Positions 41,459-51,065 are shown, counted from the stretch's first letter. The stretch is DNA of 64,000 nucleotides from Anaerolineales bacterium UBA5195 (GCA_002412925.1 DHVZ01000037.1:162879-226878); one strand, 5' to 3'. Numbers and translations are program-made. Notes: generated by a model not told the origin, from the sequence alone.

Positions 41459-42481
41459 ATGAGCCTGATCCATATCCAAGACCTGAACAAACACTTCAAA
41501 ATCCTCAACCGTCGTGAAGGTCTCGGCGGCGCCTTCCGCGACCTGTTCTCGGGCAATTATCGCACCGTCAGAGCCGTGGATGGCATTTCCTATGATATCG
41601 AAGCCGGTGAAATTGTCGGCTACATTGGCCCCAACGGCGCGGGAAAATCGACCACGATCAAGATGATGACCGGCATCCTGAAACCCACCAGCGGCACGAT
41701 CCAGGTCAACGGCCTGCCGCCGTATGCCAACCGCATCCGCCAGGCGCAGATCATGGGCGTGGTCTTTGGGCAGCGTACCCAGTTGTGGTGGGACCTGCCG
41801 GTGATCGAATCCTTCAAAATCCTGAAGGAAATATACAAGCTCGATCAGAAAACTTTCGATGAACACATGGGTTTGTTCAACGAGTTGGTTGGGCTGGGCG
41901 CGCTCTACAGCCAGCAGGTGCGCACGCTTTCGCTCGGTCAGCGCATGTTGTGCGACATTACCGCCTCCTTCCTGCATAATCCGCAGATCGTTTTTCTCGA
42001 CGAACCCACCATTGGACTGGATATTTCGGTCAAGGCCAAGATGCGCTCGGTCATCAAGGAACTCAACCTGACGCGTAAAACCACCATCATCCTGACCACC
42101 CACGATCTGGGCGATGTGGAAGCGCTCTGCCAGCGGATCATCATCATCGACAAGGGCAAAATCCTGTACGATGGCAAGATCAAGAAGGTCACGGCCTTGT
42201 TTGGGGCTTACCGCACCCTGAAACTGCAAATCGATCAATTTACTGAGACGACCCTGAATGACCTGCGCGAAAAACTGGTCGGGCATTTCGGCCTCGAAAA
42301 CGGGATCGTTGTTGCCGAAACCGAGGAATTCTGGACCGACGTGACCATCGACCAGGCCCGCACACCGCTTTCGGATGTATTGAGCTTTATCATGACCAGT
42401 TTCCCGGTTTCGGATGTGCGCATCGTCGAAATCTCGATGGAGAGCGTGGTGCAAAAAGTCTACAACGGAGCCTTGCAATGA
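41459..42481 (+). CDS. ABC-2-type exporter, ATP-binding protein
   Basis: The protein has 340 residues. Walker A is GYIGPNGAGKSTT, the Q-loop is in VFGQRTQLWW, the signature is LSLGQRMLCD, Walker B is IVFLDEPTIGLD, and the switch His is in LTTHD. The long N-terminal part and VVFGQRTQLWWDLP are typical of the COG4586 group that pairs with DUF990 permeases. A -10 TAGAAT with TGA before it lies at 41417. Its stop overlaps the first permease gene. The exported substrate is unknown. Confidence 0.93.
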   Translation: MSLIHIQDLNKHFKILNRREGLGGAFRDLFSGNYRTVRAVDGISYDIEAGEIVGYIGPNGAGKSTTIKMMTGILKPTSGTIQVNGLPPYANRIRQAQIMGVVFGQRTQLWWDLPVIESFKILKEIYKLDQKTFDEHMGLFNELVGLGALYSQQVRTLSLGQRMLCDITASFLHNPQIVFLDEPTIGLDISVKAKMRSVIKELNLTRKTTIILTTHDLGDVEALCQRIIIIDKGKILYDGKIKKVTALFGAYRTLKLQIDQFTETTLNDLREKLVGHFGLENGIVVAETEEFWTDVTIDQARTPLSDVLSFIMTSFPVSDVRIVEISMESVVQKVYNGALQ

Positions 42482-43278
42482 GCCAGTTGCGCTCCTACCT
42501 GGCCATCCTGCGCGGCTCATTCATGGTGGGCGTGATTTACCGTTTTGGATTCTTCTTTACTATCCTGGGTAACCTCGTCTACATGGCCGTCACCTATTAC
42601 CTGTGGCGCAGCATCTACGCCAATTCGGCCACTTTGCGCGGCCTGACCTTTAACGAGACTTTTTTATACGTAGCCCTGGGCAGCGCTGTTTTCATCCTGC
42701 TTAAAACCTATGTCGATTGGTACGTGGCCTATGAAATCCGCGAGGGCTTCATCGCCATTTACCTGACCAAACCGGTCGATTACCAGCTTTACTCGCTCTT
42801 TGTCAGCCTGGGAGGAGCGCTGATGAATTTGACCGCCATCACCCTTCCAACGATTCTGATGCTGGTTTTTGTCTTCCGGGTTCAAATCCAGAGCGGGCTT
42901 GGGCTGCTGCTCTTCCCTGTCAGCCTGGTACTGGCCTTCTTGATTAGCTTTAATTTCGATTATTTCATTGGCCTGATCGGATTCTACAGCGAGTCGATCT
43001 GGGGCATGAGCATCACCAAGGAAATTATTATCACCGTGCTCTCAGGCGCGCTGATCCCGCTCCAATTCTTCCCGGATGCAATCCAGAAAATCCTGCTCGT
43101 CCTGCCCTTCCAGGCCATCTATCACACCCCGCTGATGATGGTCACCCGCCCCAACCAGGGCTGGGAAGTTTTTCTGCCGATGCTGGGCGTGCAGCTCGCC
43201 TGGGCGCTTGCCACTTTCAGCCTCTCGCGCCTGTTTTACAGCCAGGCCATCAAAGTCCTGCGCGTGGCGGGAGGCTAG
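42478..43278 (+). CDS. ABC-2-type exporter permease 1 (DUF990 family)
   Basis: This 266-residue protein has six membrane helices. The arrangement (YRFGFFFTILGNLVYMAV near the start, ITKEIIITVLSGALIPLQFFPD in the second half) fits the DUF990/COG4587 group of permeases. It overlaps the ATPase gene by four bases. A repeat element then separates it from the second permease, yet the three genes clearly form one transporter. Confidence 0.88.
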   Translation: MSQLRSYLAILRGSFMVGVIYRFGFFFTILGNLVYMAVTYYLWRSIYANSATLRGLTFNETFLYVALGSAVFILLKTYVDWYVAYEIREGFIAIYLTKPVDYQLYSLFVSLGGALMNLTAITLPTILMLVFVFRVQIQSGLGLLLFPVSLVLAFLISFNFDYFIGLIGFYSESIWGMSITKEIIITVLSGALIPLQFFPDAIQKILLVLPFQAIYHTPLMMVTRPNQGWEVFLPMLGVQLAWALATFSLSRLFYSQAIKVLRVAGG

Positions 43279-43285
43279 CGTGGAA

Positions 43286-43369
43286 GGTCGAGTAAACGGC
43301 GGGGTTTCGACACCTGCACTGCACCAAATGCAGTGCGGTGCAAGTGTACGCAAAGAACGCTACTCAACC
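43286..43369. repeat. GAGTAG/CTACTC-type dispersed repeat, copy 3
   Basis: GGTCGAGTA and GGTTTCGACACC at the left and GCTACTCAACC at the right enclose an inner hairpin (CTGCACTGC/GCAGTGCGG). It splits the two permease genes of one ABC operon. Confidence 0.6.
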
Positions 43370-43415
43370 AACGCCGCCAAATCAAGACCCGATATCAGCC
43401 CATAGGAATTTCTAT

Positions 43416-44213
43416 ATGCGGACACTCTCCGAATACATCCGTCTGTATTTCATCATTGAGACCCAGTACGTCAAGGCACGCATGCAGTATCGCGCAGACT
43501 TCATTATCAGCTCGATTGGGATGTTTTTCAGCAGCCTGGCCACCCTGGGCATTTTCTGGGTCCTGTTTAACTCGATCACCGACCTGGCAGGCTGGAATTT
43601 CATGGAAATGATTTTCATCTATGCCTTTTACATGATCGCCATCTCGCCCATGCAGATCCTGTTCGACCATATCTGGCAGATCCGCTTCCATATCCAGCAA
43701 GGCACCTTCCTGAAATACTACTTCCGCCCGTTGAACATGATGTTCTACTACATGTCCGAGATGATCGACCTGAAAGGGTTGACCCAACTGGCAGCGGGGA
43801 TCGTCCTGTTGATTTATGCTTCGCTCAAGCTGGCGATCGCCTGGACGCCTTTCAAACTCGCCCTGCTGCTGACAACCCTGTTCAGCGCAGCCTTGGTCCT
43901 GATTGCGATCACACTGATGGCAGGTTGCGCCGCGTTTTGGGTGGTCGACTCTTACCCGGTCCTGGGGCTGGCCTGGAAGCTGCGCGAATTCGCGCCCTAT
44001 CCGATGAGCATCTTTGACGGCGCTTTCCGCTTTGCCTTTACTTACATCCTGCCCATCGGTTTTATTGCCTTCTATCCTTCACAACTTTTCCTGCGCCCCG
44101 ACGAAGTTTCCCCGCTGGTTTATTTCTCCCCGGTGATTGGACTCGGCCTGTTTGCCATCGCCTATCAGGTCTGGACTCTGGGAGTCAACAGTTACACCGG
44201 AACCGGGTCATAA
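43416..44213 (+). CDS. ABC-2-type exporter permease 2 (DUF990 family)
   Basis: This 265-residue protein has six membrane helices. RADFIISSIGMFFSSLATLG and the MLFYYM-like middle fit the COG3694 partner of the COG4587 permease. The start at 43416 is preceded by AGGAATTTCTAT and skips the frame that reads out of the repeat element. It ends three bases before the next gene. Confidence 0.88.
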   Translation: MRTLSEYIRLYFIIETQYVKARMQYRADFIISSIGMFFSSLATLGIFWVLFNSITDLAGWNFMEMIFIYAFYMIAISPMQILFDHIWQIRFHIQQGTFLKYYFRPLNMMFYYMSEMIDLKGLTQLAAGIVLLIYASLKLAIAWTPFKLALLLTTLFSAALVLIAITLMAGCAAFWVVDSYPVLGLAWKLREFAPYPMSIFDGAFRFAFTYILPIGFIAFYPSQLFLRPDEVSPLVYFSPVIGLGLFAIAYQVWTLGVNSYTGTGS

Positions 44214-44216
44214 CAC

Positions 44217-45386
44217 ATGCCGACCTTCGCCGCCCAATTTCTGGAATATTTCGATCCCGTCGTTCACACCCCTGCCAGCGTTCACGAGCGGCTCCGGCAG
44301 GCCTTCGCACGCCTGCCGTTTGAAATCCTGATCATCGGCTGGGATTTGCCCTCTGAAATTATTGCAATCTGCGCCAAGGAGACGGCCCGCCAGAACGCGA
44401 AGCTCTACCGCTGGCACCCTCTGCTGAGCGGAGATGGACATTTTGTTCCACGGCCAGAGTGGAAAACCATTGGCGCGAGCGGCCAGCCGGTCAACGGGTT
44501 CAAGGGCCTGGATGAATTTACTTTTGCCTGCCCCAACAATCCGCAGGTGCGGGAAGCTGTTTTCGAGCATTTGCAGGCGGCCCTGAGCGCAACCCATTAT
44601 GACGGCCTGTTCCTGGACCGCATCCGCTTTCCCTCCCCTGCCAACGATCCGCTTACCGAACTGGCCTGCTTCTGCCCGGATTGTGTCTGCGCGGCCGAAG
44701 GCGCTGGCCTGGACCTCGAATTCGCGCAGCGCGAAATTATCCATCTCGCCAAATCCCCCACCGGACGACTGGCGCTCGCCGAGCAGCTTTTCACCCCCGG
44801 CGCGGATTTGGCCGGTTTGATGGCCTTCCGCCAGCGGACGATCAGCGCCTTCATTCAGTCAGCGGCGGAAATAGCCCGTGCGAACGGCTGCGCCGTTGGG
44901 CTGGACACCTTCTCCCCGGCGCTGACACCCATGGTCGGGCAAGACCTGTCCGCGTTGGACGCGGTCTGCGACTGGATCAAACCGATGAGTTACGCGCATA
45001 CGCTCGGACCGGCAGGTTTGCCCTACGAACTACTCGGGCTGGCCAACTGGCTGATCAGCGGCGGCACCCCCGAAACTGAAGCCATGGGCTGTCTCAAGGC
45101 TGCCAGCGGACTGGAATTACCAGCCAGCCGGTCGGCTTTACGGGAGGACGGCCTGCCCCCATCAGCGCTGGAAAACGAAACGAAAATGGCCAAAAGGCAA
45201 GGGGTAAGGAAAGTCCTCGCGGGGATCGCGCTGGTCGAGCTGGAAAATATCAACCGCGTCCCAGCCGACCTATTCCCATCTGAACTGAACGCTTATCACG
45301 CAGGGGGCGCCGATGGGTTGGTGCTGGCCTGGGATTTGTGGCAGATCCCACTGGAAAGATTGGAACAAATCGCGAAGTTTTGGTGA
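44217..45386 (+). CDS. TIM-barrel protein of unknown function
   Basis: This 389-residue soluble protein has no signal peptide. YDGLFLDRIRFPSPANDPL and the CFCPDCV pair resemble the strand-4 region of DUF4015/GHL-type putative glycosidases, and GLDTFSPALTPMVGQD with DWIKPMSYAHTLGPAG continues the barrel pattern. The cysteines in CFCPDC may bind metal. It follows the ABC exporter closely, so it may process the exported glycan, which is inference. The AT-rich start has no clear ribosome binding site. Confidence 0.75.
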   Translation: MPTFAAQFLEYFDPVVHTPASVHERLRQAFARLPFEILIIGWDLPSEIIAICAKETARQNAKLYRWHPLLSGDGHFVPRPEWKTIGASGQPVNGFKGLDEFTFACPNNPQVREAVFEHLQAALSATHYDGLFLDRIRFPSPANDPLTELACFCPDCVCAAEGAGLDLEFAQREIIHLAKSPTGRLALAEQLFTPGADLAGLMAFRQRTISAFIQSAAEIARANGCAVGLDTFSPALTPMVGQDLSALDAVCDWIKPMSYAHTLGPAGLPYELLGLANWLISGGTPETEAMGCLKAASGLELPASRSALREDGLPPSALENETKMAKRQGVRKVLAGIALVELENINRVPADLFPSELNAYHAGGADGLVLAWDLWQIPLERLEQIAKFW

Positions 45387-45449
45387 AATCCTGCGTGGTT
45401 TTCGCAGGGCCCGCTTGACTGTTATAATTTCTCTAAAAAGGACAAGCCG

Positions 45450-46457
45450 ATGACCGACCTGATCAAAGCCATGCTTCCCGCAATTGAAAGCGAACTCCAG
45501 CGACAGGTTTCCCGTCTCGACCAACCGCGCACCAAAATCTATCACGAGATGCTCACCTACCACATGGGCTGGACAGGGGAAGGCGCAGGGCCAGCAGCGA
45601 CAGGCAAACGCATCCGCCCACTGCTGGTGCTGTTGACAACCGCCGCCTCGGGCGGTGCATGGGAATCGGCACTGCCTGCCGCCGCCGCCGTGGAACTGGT
45701 GCATAATTTTTCGCTGGTCCACGATGACATCCAGGATAATTCTGAGAAGCGCCGCGGGCGCCCGACTGTCTGGGTCAAGTGGGGTCTGCCGCAAGCGATC
45801 AACGCCGGGGACGGCTTGTTCGTGCTTTCGAACCTCGCCATCCTAGATCTGTCTACCAGTTACCCGGCAGAAACGGCTGTCAAAGCGGCGCAAATCCTGC
45901 ACAATACCTGTCTCGATCTGACGCGCGGCCAGCATCTCGACATTTCTTACGAAGAACGCACCGACCTGGGCGTGGAAGATTATTGGCCTATGATCAGCGG
46001 CAAAACCGCCGCGCTGCTGGCGGGTTGCTGCCAGATCGGCGCGCTGCTTGGCGGAGCGGATGAGGCCACCGTTGACGCCTACCGCTCCTTTGGTCACTAC
46101 CTGGGACTGGCCTTTCAGGTGCAGGATGACATCCTGGGAATCTGGGGCGACGAGGCCGTGACGGGGAAATCCGCCGCAGGCGACCTGGTGGAGGGAAAAA
46201 AATCCCTACCCGTCCTGGCAGGGTTGGACAGGAAAGGCAACTTCGCCGAGCGCTGGGCGCAAGGCCCGATCACACCGGGCGAAGTTGAGGGGCTGGCAAA
46301 ACTCCTGGCAAACGAAGGCGGATATACCACCGCCCACGAGGCCGCCAAACAGTTCACCGACCTGGCGCTCAACAGCCTGCGCGAAGCCGATCCGCAGGGC
46401 GAGGCCGGGGAAGCCCTGGGTAAACTGGCAGATAAGCTCCTGGGGCGAACAGCCTGA
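45450..46457 (+). CDS. Polyprenyl diphosphate synthase
   Basis: The protein has 335 residues. The first aspartate-rich motif is LVHDDIQDNSEKRRGRPT and the second is FQVQDDILGIWGDE. It adds IPP units to an allylic diphosphate. The residues before the first motif (VELVHNFSLVHDD) leave chain length open between farnesyl, geranylgeranyl and longer. An extended -10 TGTTATAAT lies at 45420. It would use the DMAPP made by Fni at 39.4 kb. Confidence 0.93.
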   Translation: MTDLIKAMLPAIESELQRQVSRLDQPRTKIYHEMLTYHMGWTGEGAGPAATGKRIRPLLVLLTTAASGGAWESALPAAAAVELVHNFSLVHDDIQDNSEKRRGRPTVWVKWGLPQAINAGDGLFVLSNLAILDLSTSYPAETAVKAAQILHNTCLDLTRGQHLDISYEERTDLGVEDYWPMISGKTAALLAGCCQIGALLGGADEATVDAYRSFGHYLGLAFQVQDDILGIWGDEAVTGKSAAGDLVEGKKSLPVLAGLDRKGNFAERWAQGPITPGEVEGLAKLLANEGGYTTAHEAAKQFTDLALNSLREADPQGEAGEALGKLADKLLGRTA

Positions 46458-46496
46458 CCTGCAACTAGCCTGTTTTTTTGCGAACGGCGGAAACAC

Positions 46497-46526
46497 TTGT
46501 CACATTCCCCCAACAGGCAGTATAAT
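46497..46526 (+). promoter_or_regulatory. Promoter of tRNA-Gly
   Basis: TTGTCA (46497) and TATAAT (46521) are 18 bases apart, about 50 bases before the tRNA. Confidence 0.7.
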
Positions 46527-46575
46527 CGCCGTCGTTGCTTCCTGCAGAAAACGCGCAAGACTTCGACAGAACCTC

Positions 46576-46647
46576 GCGGGTGTAGTTCAGTGGTAGAACG
46601 CTTGCTTCCCAAGCAAGATATCGTCGGTTCGAATCCGATCACCCGCT
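46576..46647 (+). tRNA. tRNA-Gly (anticodon CCC)
   Basis: The cloverleaf has 72 bases. The acceptor GCGGGTG pairs with CACCCGC. The stem CTTGC/GCAAG encloses TTCCCAA, so the anticodon is CCC, which reads GGG. The T-loop is TTCGAAT and the discriminator is T, as usual for glycine. A terminator follows at 46702. Confidence 0.94.
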
Positions 46648-46701
46648 CTAAAAGCGCTCAGCCTGCGCTAACGCGAAAGGCTTCACAGCTCACACCGCTA
46701 A

Positions 46702-46740
46702 GCAAAAGCCTGCCACTCTTTTTGGCAGGCTTTTGCTTTG
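46702..46740. terminator. Bidirectional terminator
   Basis: GCAAAAGCCTGCCA and TGGCAGGCTTTTGC are perfect 14-base arms around a seven-base loop, with A and T runs in both directions. It serves tRNA-Gly and the convergent kinase operon. Confidence 0.85.
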
Positions 46741-46774
46741 TATCTCCATAAGTGCGCGTTGACCATGAACAGCC

Positions 46775-48352
46775 TTATCCACCATTCAAGCGCCAGTAAA
46801 CCGGCTTCATCTGCTTGTAAACCTGCTGGAAGATCTCAAGTTTTTCATCATACACTGCCCGATTCGCGGGGTTGGGCGTGTACACGTCCTTAAATCCTAC
46901 CAGCGTTGGCACATCGGAAAAAGAAATCTCGCCCAGCCCCGCCGCGGCAATCCAGGCTGCGCCGCGCGCATTGGCGTACATGGGATCCCTGACCTGCTTG
47001 ATTTCGACATTCATTACATCCGCAAAAATCTGGCACCAGACATCCGACTGCGCCCCGCCGCCAACGATATTGAGGCTTTTGGCCCTGCGCCCCAGGAAGC
47101 TTTCGACCGGTTTGAGCAACCAGCGCGTGTTGAAGGCAATCCCCTCCAAAAAGGCGCGGATAATATCCTCGCGGGTGTTGTTCAGCGACAGGTTATACAG
47201 CCCGGCCCGGACGGTTTTATCGTCGACCGGGGCGCGTTCGCCCCAAATCCAGGGCGTATAAAGCAGACCGTTGCTGCCAGCCGGGACGCGCTCCGCGATC
47301 TGGTCGAGCACCTTGAAAATATCGGGGACGGCGGCTTCCTGCAACAATTCGTCCTTGTGATACAGGATGTTATCGCGCAGGAAGGTCAGGTTGCCTCCGG
47401 CAGTGGCCTGCAATGCCGTCAGCAGGTATTTCCCCGGCACTGCGCACGGGATGGAGGCCATGCTCGAAAAAAGATCGGTTTTCTTGAAAGGCACATGCGC
47501 CGTCATCCACGAGGAGGTGCCGAGATACAGGTGCAGGTCAAAATCATTCACGGCGCCCGCGCCAATTGCCGCGGCGGTATTGTCAATCGCGCCCGCCACC
47601 ACCCTCACATCCGCTGACAGTCCAAGGGCCTCGGCGACATCTTTCCGCAACGTACCAAGCACTTCTGAGCAGGGCACAATCTCGGGCAGTTTGGCGGAAT
47701 CCAGCCCCAGCATGGTAACCAGCCGCTCGTCGTAGTGAATCGCGTCGGGGAGGCGGTTGTCGGTCACCCAGGAGGTCACGATCGAGTCAAAAGTCGCCGC
47801 AAATCGCCCGGTCAGGCGCAGGTTCAAAAAATCCAGCACGTTCAGGAACTTGTAAGTGCGGGCATAGATTTCCGGCTGGGTCTCGCGCAGCAGGAGCATG
47901 TGCCCGGCGGGGTCCTTACCAGTCATCGAGGGCATCCCGCCCGTCAGGCGGATAAATTGGAGTACCTTCAAAATGCCCGCGCCGTCAATTTCGAGGCCGC
48001 CGCCAAGCTGCTTTTTCAGGTGGGGCGCGCCGCGCATGTCCATCCACAGGATGGCGTTGGCGAGGGCGTTGCCCGCTTCATCGACGGGAACCGTGCCCTC
48101 GCCCTGGGTCGAGCAGCAAATAGCGGATACGTTCCGCCCGGCACCCGGAATCCGATTAAGCAGCTGCCCCGCAGCGGACAGGAAGGCCTGCCACCACTCG
48201 TCCGGGTCTTGCTCTGCGCCGCCATCGGGCGTAAGAATCAGGCGGACTGGTTCAAATTCCCAGCCGAGCACCTGCCCGCCAATCGCAATCAGCGCCACTT
48301 TCATCCCGCTGGTGCCCAGGTCAACGGCAAGAATGACCTTTTCGGTGTTCAC
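46775..48352 (-). CDS. FGGY-family carbohydrate kinase, xylulokinase-like
   Basis: The protein has 525 residues. The actin-like start VDLGTSGMKVALI binds phosphate, GAIDNTAAAIGAG with SSWMTAHVPF is the middle signature, and LNIVGGGAQSDVWCQIFADV is the C-terminal FGGY signature. It phosphorylates a sugar or sugar alcohol; the exact substrate cannot be told, and xylulokinase is only the nearest named type. It is last in the operon led by the aldolase gene, and its start overlaps the aminotransferase stop by four bases (ATGA). Confidence 0.92.
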   Translation of the reverse strand: MNTEKVILAVDLGTSGMKVALIAIGGQVLGWEFEPVRLILTPDGGAEQDPDEWWQAFLSAAGQLLNRIPGAGRNVSAICCSTQGEGTVPVDEAGNALANAILWMDMRGAPHLKKQLGGGLEIDGAGILKVLQFIRLTGGMPSMTGKDPAGHMLLLRETQPEIYARTYKFLNVLDFLNLRLTGRFAATFDSIVTSWVTDNRLPDAIHYDERLVTMLGLDSAKLPEIVPCSEVLGTLRKDVAEALGLSADVRVVAGAIDNTAAAIGAGAVNDFDLHLYLGTSSWMTAHVPFKKTDLFSSMASIPCAVPGKYLLTALQATAGGNLTFLRDNILYHKDELLQEAAVPDIFKVLDQIAERVPAGSNGLLYTPWIWGERAPVDDKTVRAGLYNLSLNNTREDIIRAFLEGIAFNTRWLLKPVESFLGRRAKSLNIVGGGAQSDVWCQIFADVMNVEIKQVRDPMYANARGAAWIAAAGLGEISFSDVPTLVGFKDVYTPNPANRAVYDEKLEIFQQVYKQMKPVYWRLNGG

Positions 48353-49794
48353 TGGCAGGCCGCCAAAACGAGGTCAAAGCGCACCAGGGCCTCGTCGATA
48401 ATTTCATCCGTATCTGCCATCGAGGTGTACATGCGGCTGCCGGCCAGTGTCACCAGTCCGTTCGCCATGTAGGCCGCGCCCATCTCTTCCAACATGTGCT
48501 TGCGCGGTTTGAGTTCTTTCAACAGCCGCACGGGATTTTTCAGGTCGAGCAGCATCACGCCTGAAGTCTCGAGATGAACGATCGAACCCTGGTTGAAGGC
48601 CACAAAGGGCAGGCCATATTTTGCGATACTGGCCTGTAAGCCTTTGGTCAGCCGGTCGCCCGCCCGCCCGGCAATGACCGGGGCGTGGGTGCGTTCCATT
48701 TCAAGCAGGGCATGATACCCGGCCACACAAGACAGCGGATTGGCCGAGAGCGTCCCGCCGATGTAAGCGCGTTCACCGACCCCGCCGATGCCTGCCGCGA
48801 AGGTCTGGATCACATCCCGCCGCCCGCCGACGCCGCCCGCCATCGGGTAGCCGCCGGTGATGCACTTTCCGAAGACCGTCAGGTCGGGTTTGATGCCGAA
48901 ATAACCCTGCGCGCCGCCCAGTCCCAGGCGGAAACCGGTCACGACTTCATCGAAGATCAGCAGCGCGCCAAATTCATCGCATAATTCGCGGACTTTCTGG
49001 TTGAAATCCCACGGGACGGGCCGCGTCCCGCTTTCGGGGCCGACCGGTTCGACGATGACTGCCGCCGTCCCGCCCCGCAGCCGGTTGACCATTAAATGGC
49101 GTTTCAGCGCACCCAGGCTGTTGGGGAAGAACTCCTCGGTCGAGGCGCTGGCCCCGCGGGGAATGCCGGTTGCTTCCAGGCGGCCTGTGCCGGGGACGTG
49201 CAAGCCGTAAACCATCGAGTCGCTCCAGCCGTGATAGGCCGCGCCGACCTTGATGACATACTTCTTTTTGGTAAACGTCCGCGCCGCGCGGATGGCAGCC
49301 ATCACCCCCTCGGTGCCCGAACCCAACATGCGGAACATCTCAACGGCGGGCATCAAGCGGTTGACCAACTGCGCCAGCTTGAGTTCGTATTCGTGAAACA
49401 GGCCGGTGACCGGGCCACAGGTTTGCAGCATTTCGAGAACTTTTTCGCGCACCGGGGCGTAGTTGCTGCCCAAAACGGTTGGGCCGCCCGCCTGCAAAAA
49501 GTCGATATATTGGTTACCGTCGGCGTCCCATAAATAGGCCCCCTCCGCCTTTTCGACGGCGATCGGGAACGGGTAGTTGAAGGCCAGATTGTGCTGCACT
49601 CCGCCAGGGATGAATTTCTTGGCCTCGTCGGTCAGTTCTTTCGAGCGTTTGCAGTTGGTCTCGAAGTAACCCAGGTATTCCCGCATCTTTTCCGGCTTGA
49701 CCCGCCGCATCGGCTGGCTGGTGAGTTTGTTCAGTTTGGCATAGATTTCATCAACGCTGGGGTATTCAGAGATGGCGTATTGTTGGTTGGTCAT
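48349..49794 (-). CDS. Class III aminotransferase, glutamate-1-semialdehyde-mutase-like
   Basis: The protein has 481 residues. The PLP enzyme pattern is clear: MFRMLGSGTEGVMAAIRAAR, a bound His-Gly region KVGAAYHGWSD, the Asp in LIFDEVVTGFRLG, and the Schiff-base Lys in FGKCITGGYPMAGG. It is larger than HemL by an N-terminal extension of about 45 residues. Its operon partners (kinase, aldolase, MFS transporter) argue for a catabolic amine or sugar substrate rather than heme synthesis. This is inference from context. Confidence 0.9.
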   Translation of the reverse strand: MTNQQYAISEYPSVDEIYAKLNKLTSQPMRRVKPEKMREYLGYFETNCKRSKELTDEAKKFIPGGVQHNLAFNYPFPIAVEKAEGAYLWDADGNQYIDFLQAGGPTVLGSNYAPVREKVLEMLQTCGPVTGLFHEYELKLAQLVNRLMPAVEMFRMLGSGTEGVMAAIRAARTFTKKKYVIKVGAAYHGWSDSMVYGLHVPGTGRLEATGIPRGASASTEEFFPNSLGALKRHLMVNRLRGGTAAVIVEPVGPESGTRPVPWDFNQKVRELCDEFGALLIFDEVVTGFRLGLGGAQGYFGIKPDLTVFGKCITGGYPMAGGVGGRRDVIQTFAAGIGGVGERAYIGGTLSANPLSCVAGYHALLEMERTHAPVIAGRAGDRLTKGLQASIAKYGLPFVAFNQGSIVHLETSGVMLLDLKNPVRLLKELKPRKHMLEEMGAAYMANGLVTLAGSRMYTSMADTDEIIDEALVRFDLVLAACQ

Positions 49795-49810
49795 AATGTC
49801 CTCGGTTTTC

Positions 49811-49839
49811 GTAGGGGCGACCCAATGGGTCGCCCCTAC
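49811..49839. repeat. GTAGGGGC-type palindrome, copy 1
   Basis: GTAGGGGCGACCC and GGGTCGCCCCTAC are perfect 13-base arms around AAT. It lies between the MFS and aminotransferase genes and might also act as a partial terminator. Confidence 0.75.
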
Positions 49840-49845
49840 CGTAGG

Positions 49846-51045
49846 TTACGAATATTTCACATCTTTCATCTGGGTCACCAGCACGGCGCTGACGAGCAGC
49901 AGGCCGAGCGCCAGCACCAGGGCCGGGGTGAAGGAACCATCCTTGCTCTTCATGGCTTCCATAATGTAGACAAAAATCACCGAGGCCTGCCCAAAGAGCT
50001 GAATCAGCCCATTGGATGTCCCCTCGGGAGTCGGGCGGGTCACTTCGGCGGCGTATTGCATTGCGATGGGCATGGCGCTGACCAGGAAGAATCCCAGCAC
50101 GAAGGCAGACGCGAACAAAAGCCACGGTGCGGTCGCAAAGGTCAGCCCGATCAGGCCTGGAATGGCCCCGATGAAGGCCACATATAGGTAGCGCTGGCGT
50201 TTGCGCTGTTTGTCTGAGAGCGCCGGGATCACCACCGCCCCGATCACCCCGCCAACGATCATCAGCGCCCCGAGAGTTCCGGCGTCGTTCGGCGTAAACC
50301 CGCGCGGGCGGATGATGCTCTCGATCCAGGTCGTGACGCCGTTGAAAACCGCCAGCCCGATGAACGCAACCGCCAGATCAAACCAGAACGGGCGGACGGT
50401 GAAGGCGTGCTTCAGACCATCCAGCATCAGGGCTCGGACTTCCTGCCCGGGCGGGCAGGGTGGTGTGGATGGGGTTTCGCGCGCCAGGACGATGAACAAG
50501 ACCGCCGAAAAGGCCGCCACCCCGCCGTAGATCAACTGTACGCTGGGGATGGACATACTTTCGATCAGGATTGGCGTCAGCACCATGCCCAGCGCCGTAC
50601 CGATCAGGTTGCCCAGGGTCACAATGCCGACCGCGGTGGCGCGTTCTTCGAGCGCGAACCACTTGGCCGGGACGGTCGTCCAGGCGTTGAGCAGGAAGGG
50701 TTGCGCGGCCGCCAGCCCGAAGGTGCTCCACAAGACCAGGGTGTAATTGTCGCCTGCCAGCCCGCGCAGGATCCCAAAAACACCCATCAAGACCGCCCCA
50801 ATGCTGACCGCCACGCGGAAGCCGTAGGTGTCGATCACCCACGAAACCGGGATGGACAAAGGAATAAAGGCAACCATGAAAGACATCGCCAGAAAGCCGA
50901 TCTGCAGGTCACTGACGCCGTAAAAGGTTGCCGCCGGGCCGGTAATGGGCGCGTACCCGATCCACAGGGTCTGGATTGTCAGGTTGACGAACATGAAGAC
51001 CGCCAAGACCACCCAGCGGTAAGAATAAAGCTTGTATTGGGGCAT
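49846..51045 (-). CDS. Major facilitator superfamily transporter
   Basis: This 399-residue protein has twelve membrane helices. The first helix is WVVLAVFMFVNLTIQTLWIG, the cytoplasmic loop SDKQRKRQRYLYV follows helix 8, and VIDTYGFRVAVSIG is the loop 2-3 motif A. The start at 51045 has AAGAAGGTAACC before it; the longer frame begins inside a repeat element. It most resembles anion or organic-solute symporters. In this operon it is the likely uptake system for the substrate. Confidence 0.88.
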   Translation of the reverse strand: MPQYKLYSYRWVVLAVFMFVNLTIQTLWIGYAPITGPAATFYGVSDLQIGFLAMSFMVAFIPLSIPVSWVIDTYGFRVAVSIGAVLMGVFGILRGLAGDNYTLVLWSTFGLAAAQPFLLNAWTTVPAKWFALEERATAVGIVTLGNLIGTALGMVLTPILIESMSIPSVQLIYGGVAAFSAVLFIVLARETPSTPPCPPGQEVRALMLDGLKHAFTVRPFWFDLAVAFIGLAVFNGVTTWIESIIRPRGFTPNDAGTLGALMIVGGVIGAVVIPALSDKQRKRQRYLYVAFIGAIPGLIGLTFATAPWLLFASAFVLGFFLVSAMPIAMQYAAEVTRPTPEGTSNGLIQLFGQASVIFVYIMEAMKSKDGSFTPALVLALGLLLVSAVLVTQMKDVKYS

Positions 51046-51065
51046 GGTTACCTTCTTGGGTTCGG

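Noticed and set aside
41411..42520. 369-codon open frame opposite the ABC ATPase
   Set aside because: Shadow; the ABC motifs on the plus strand are complete.
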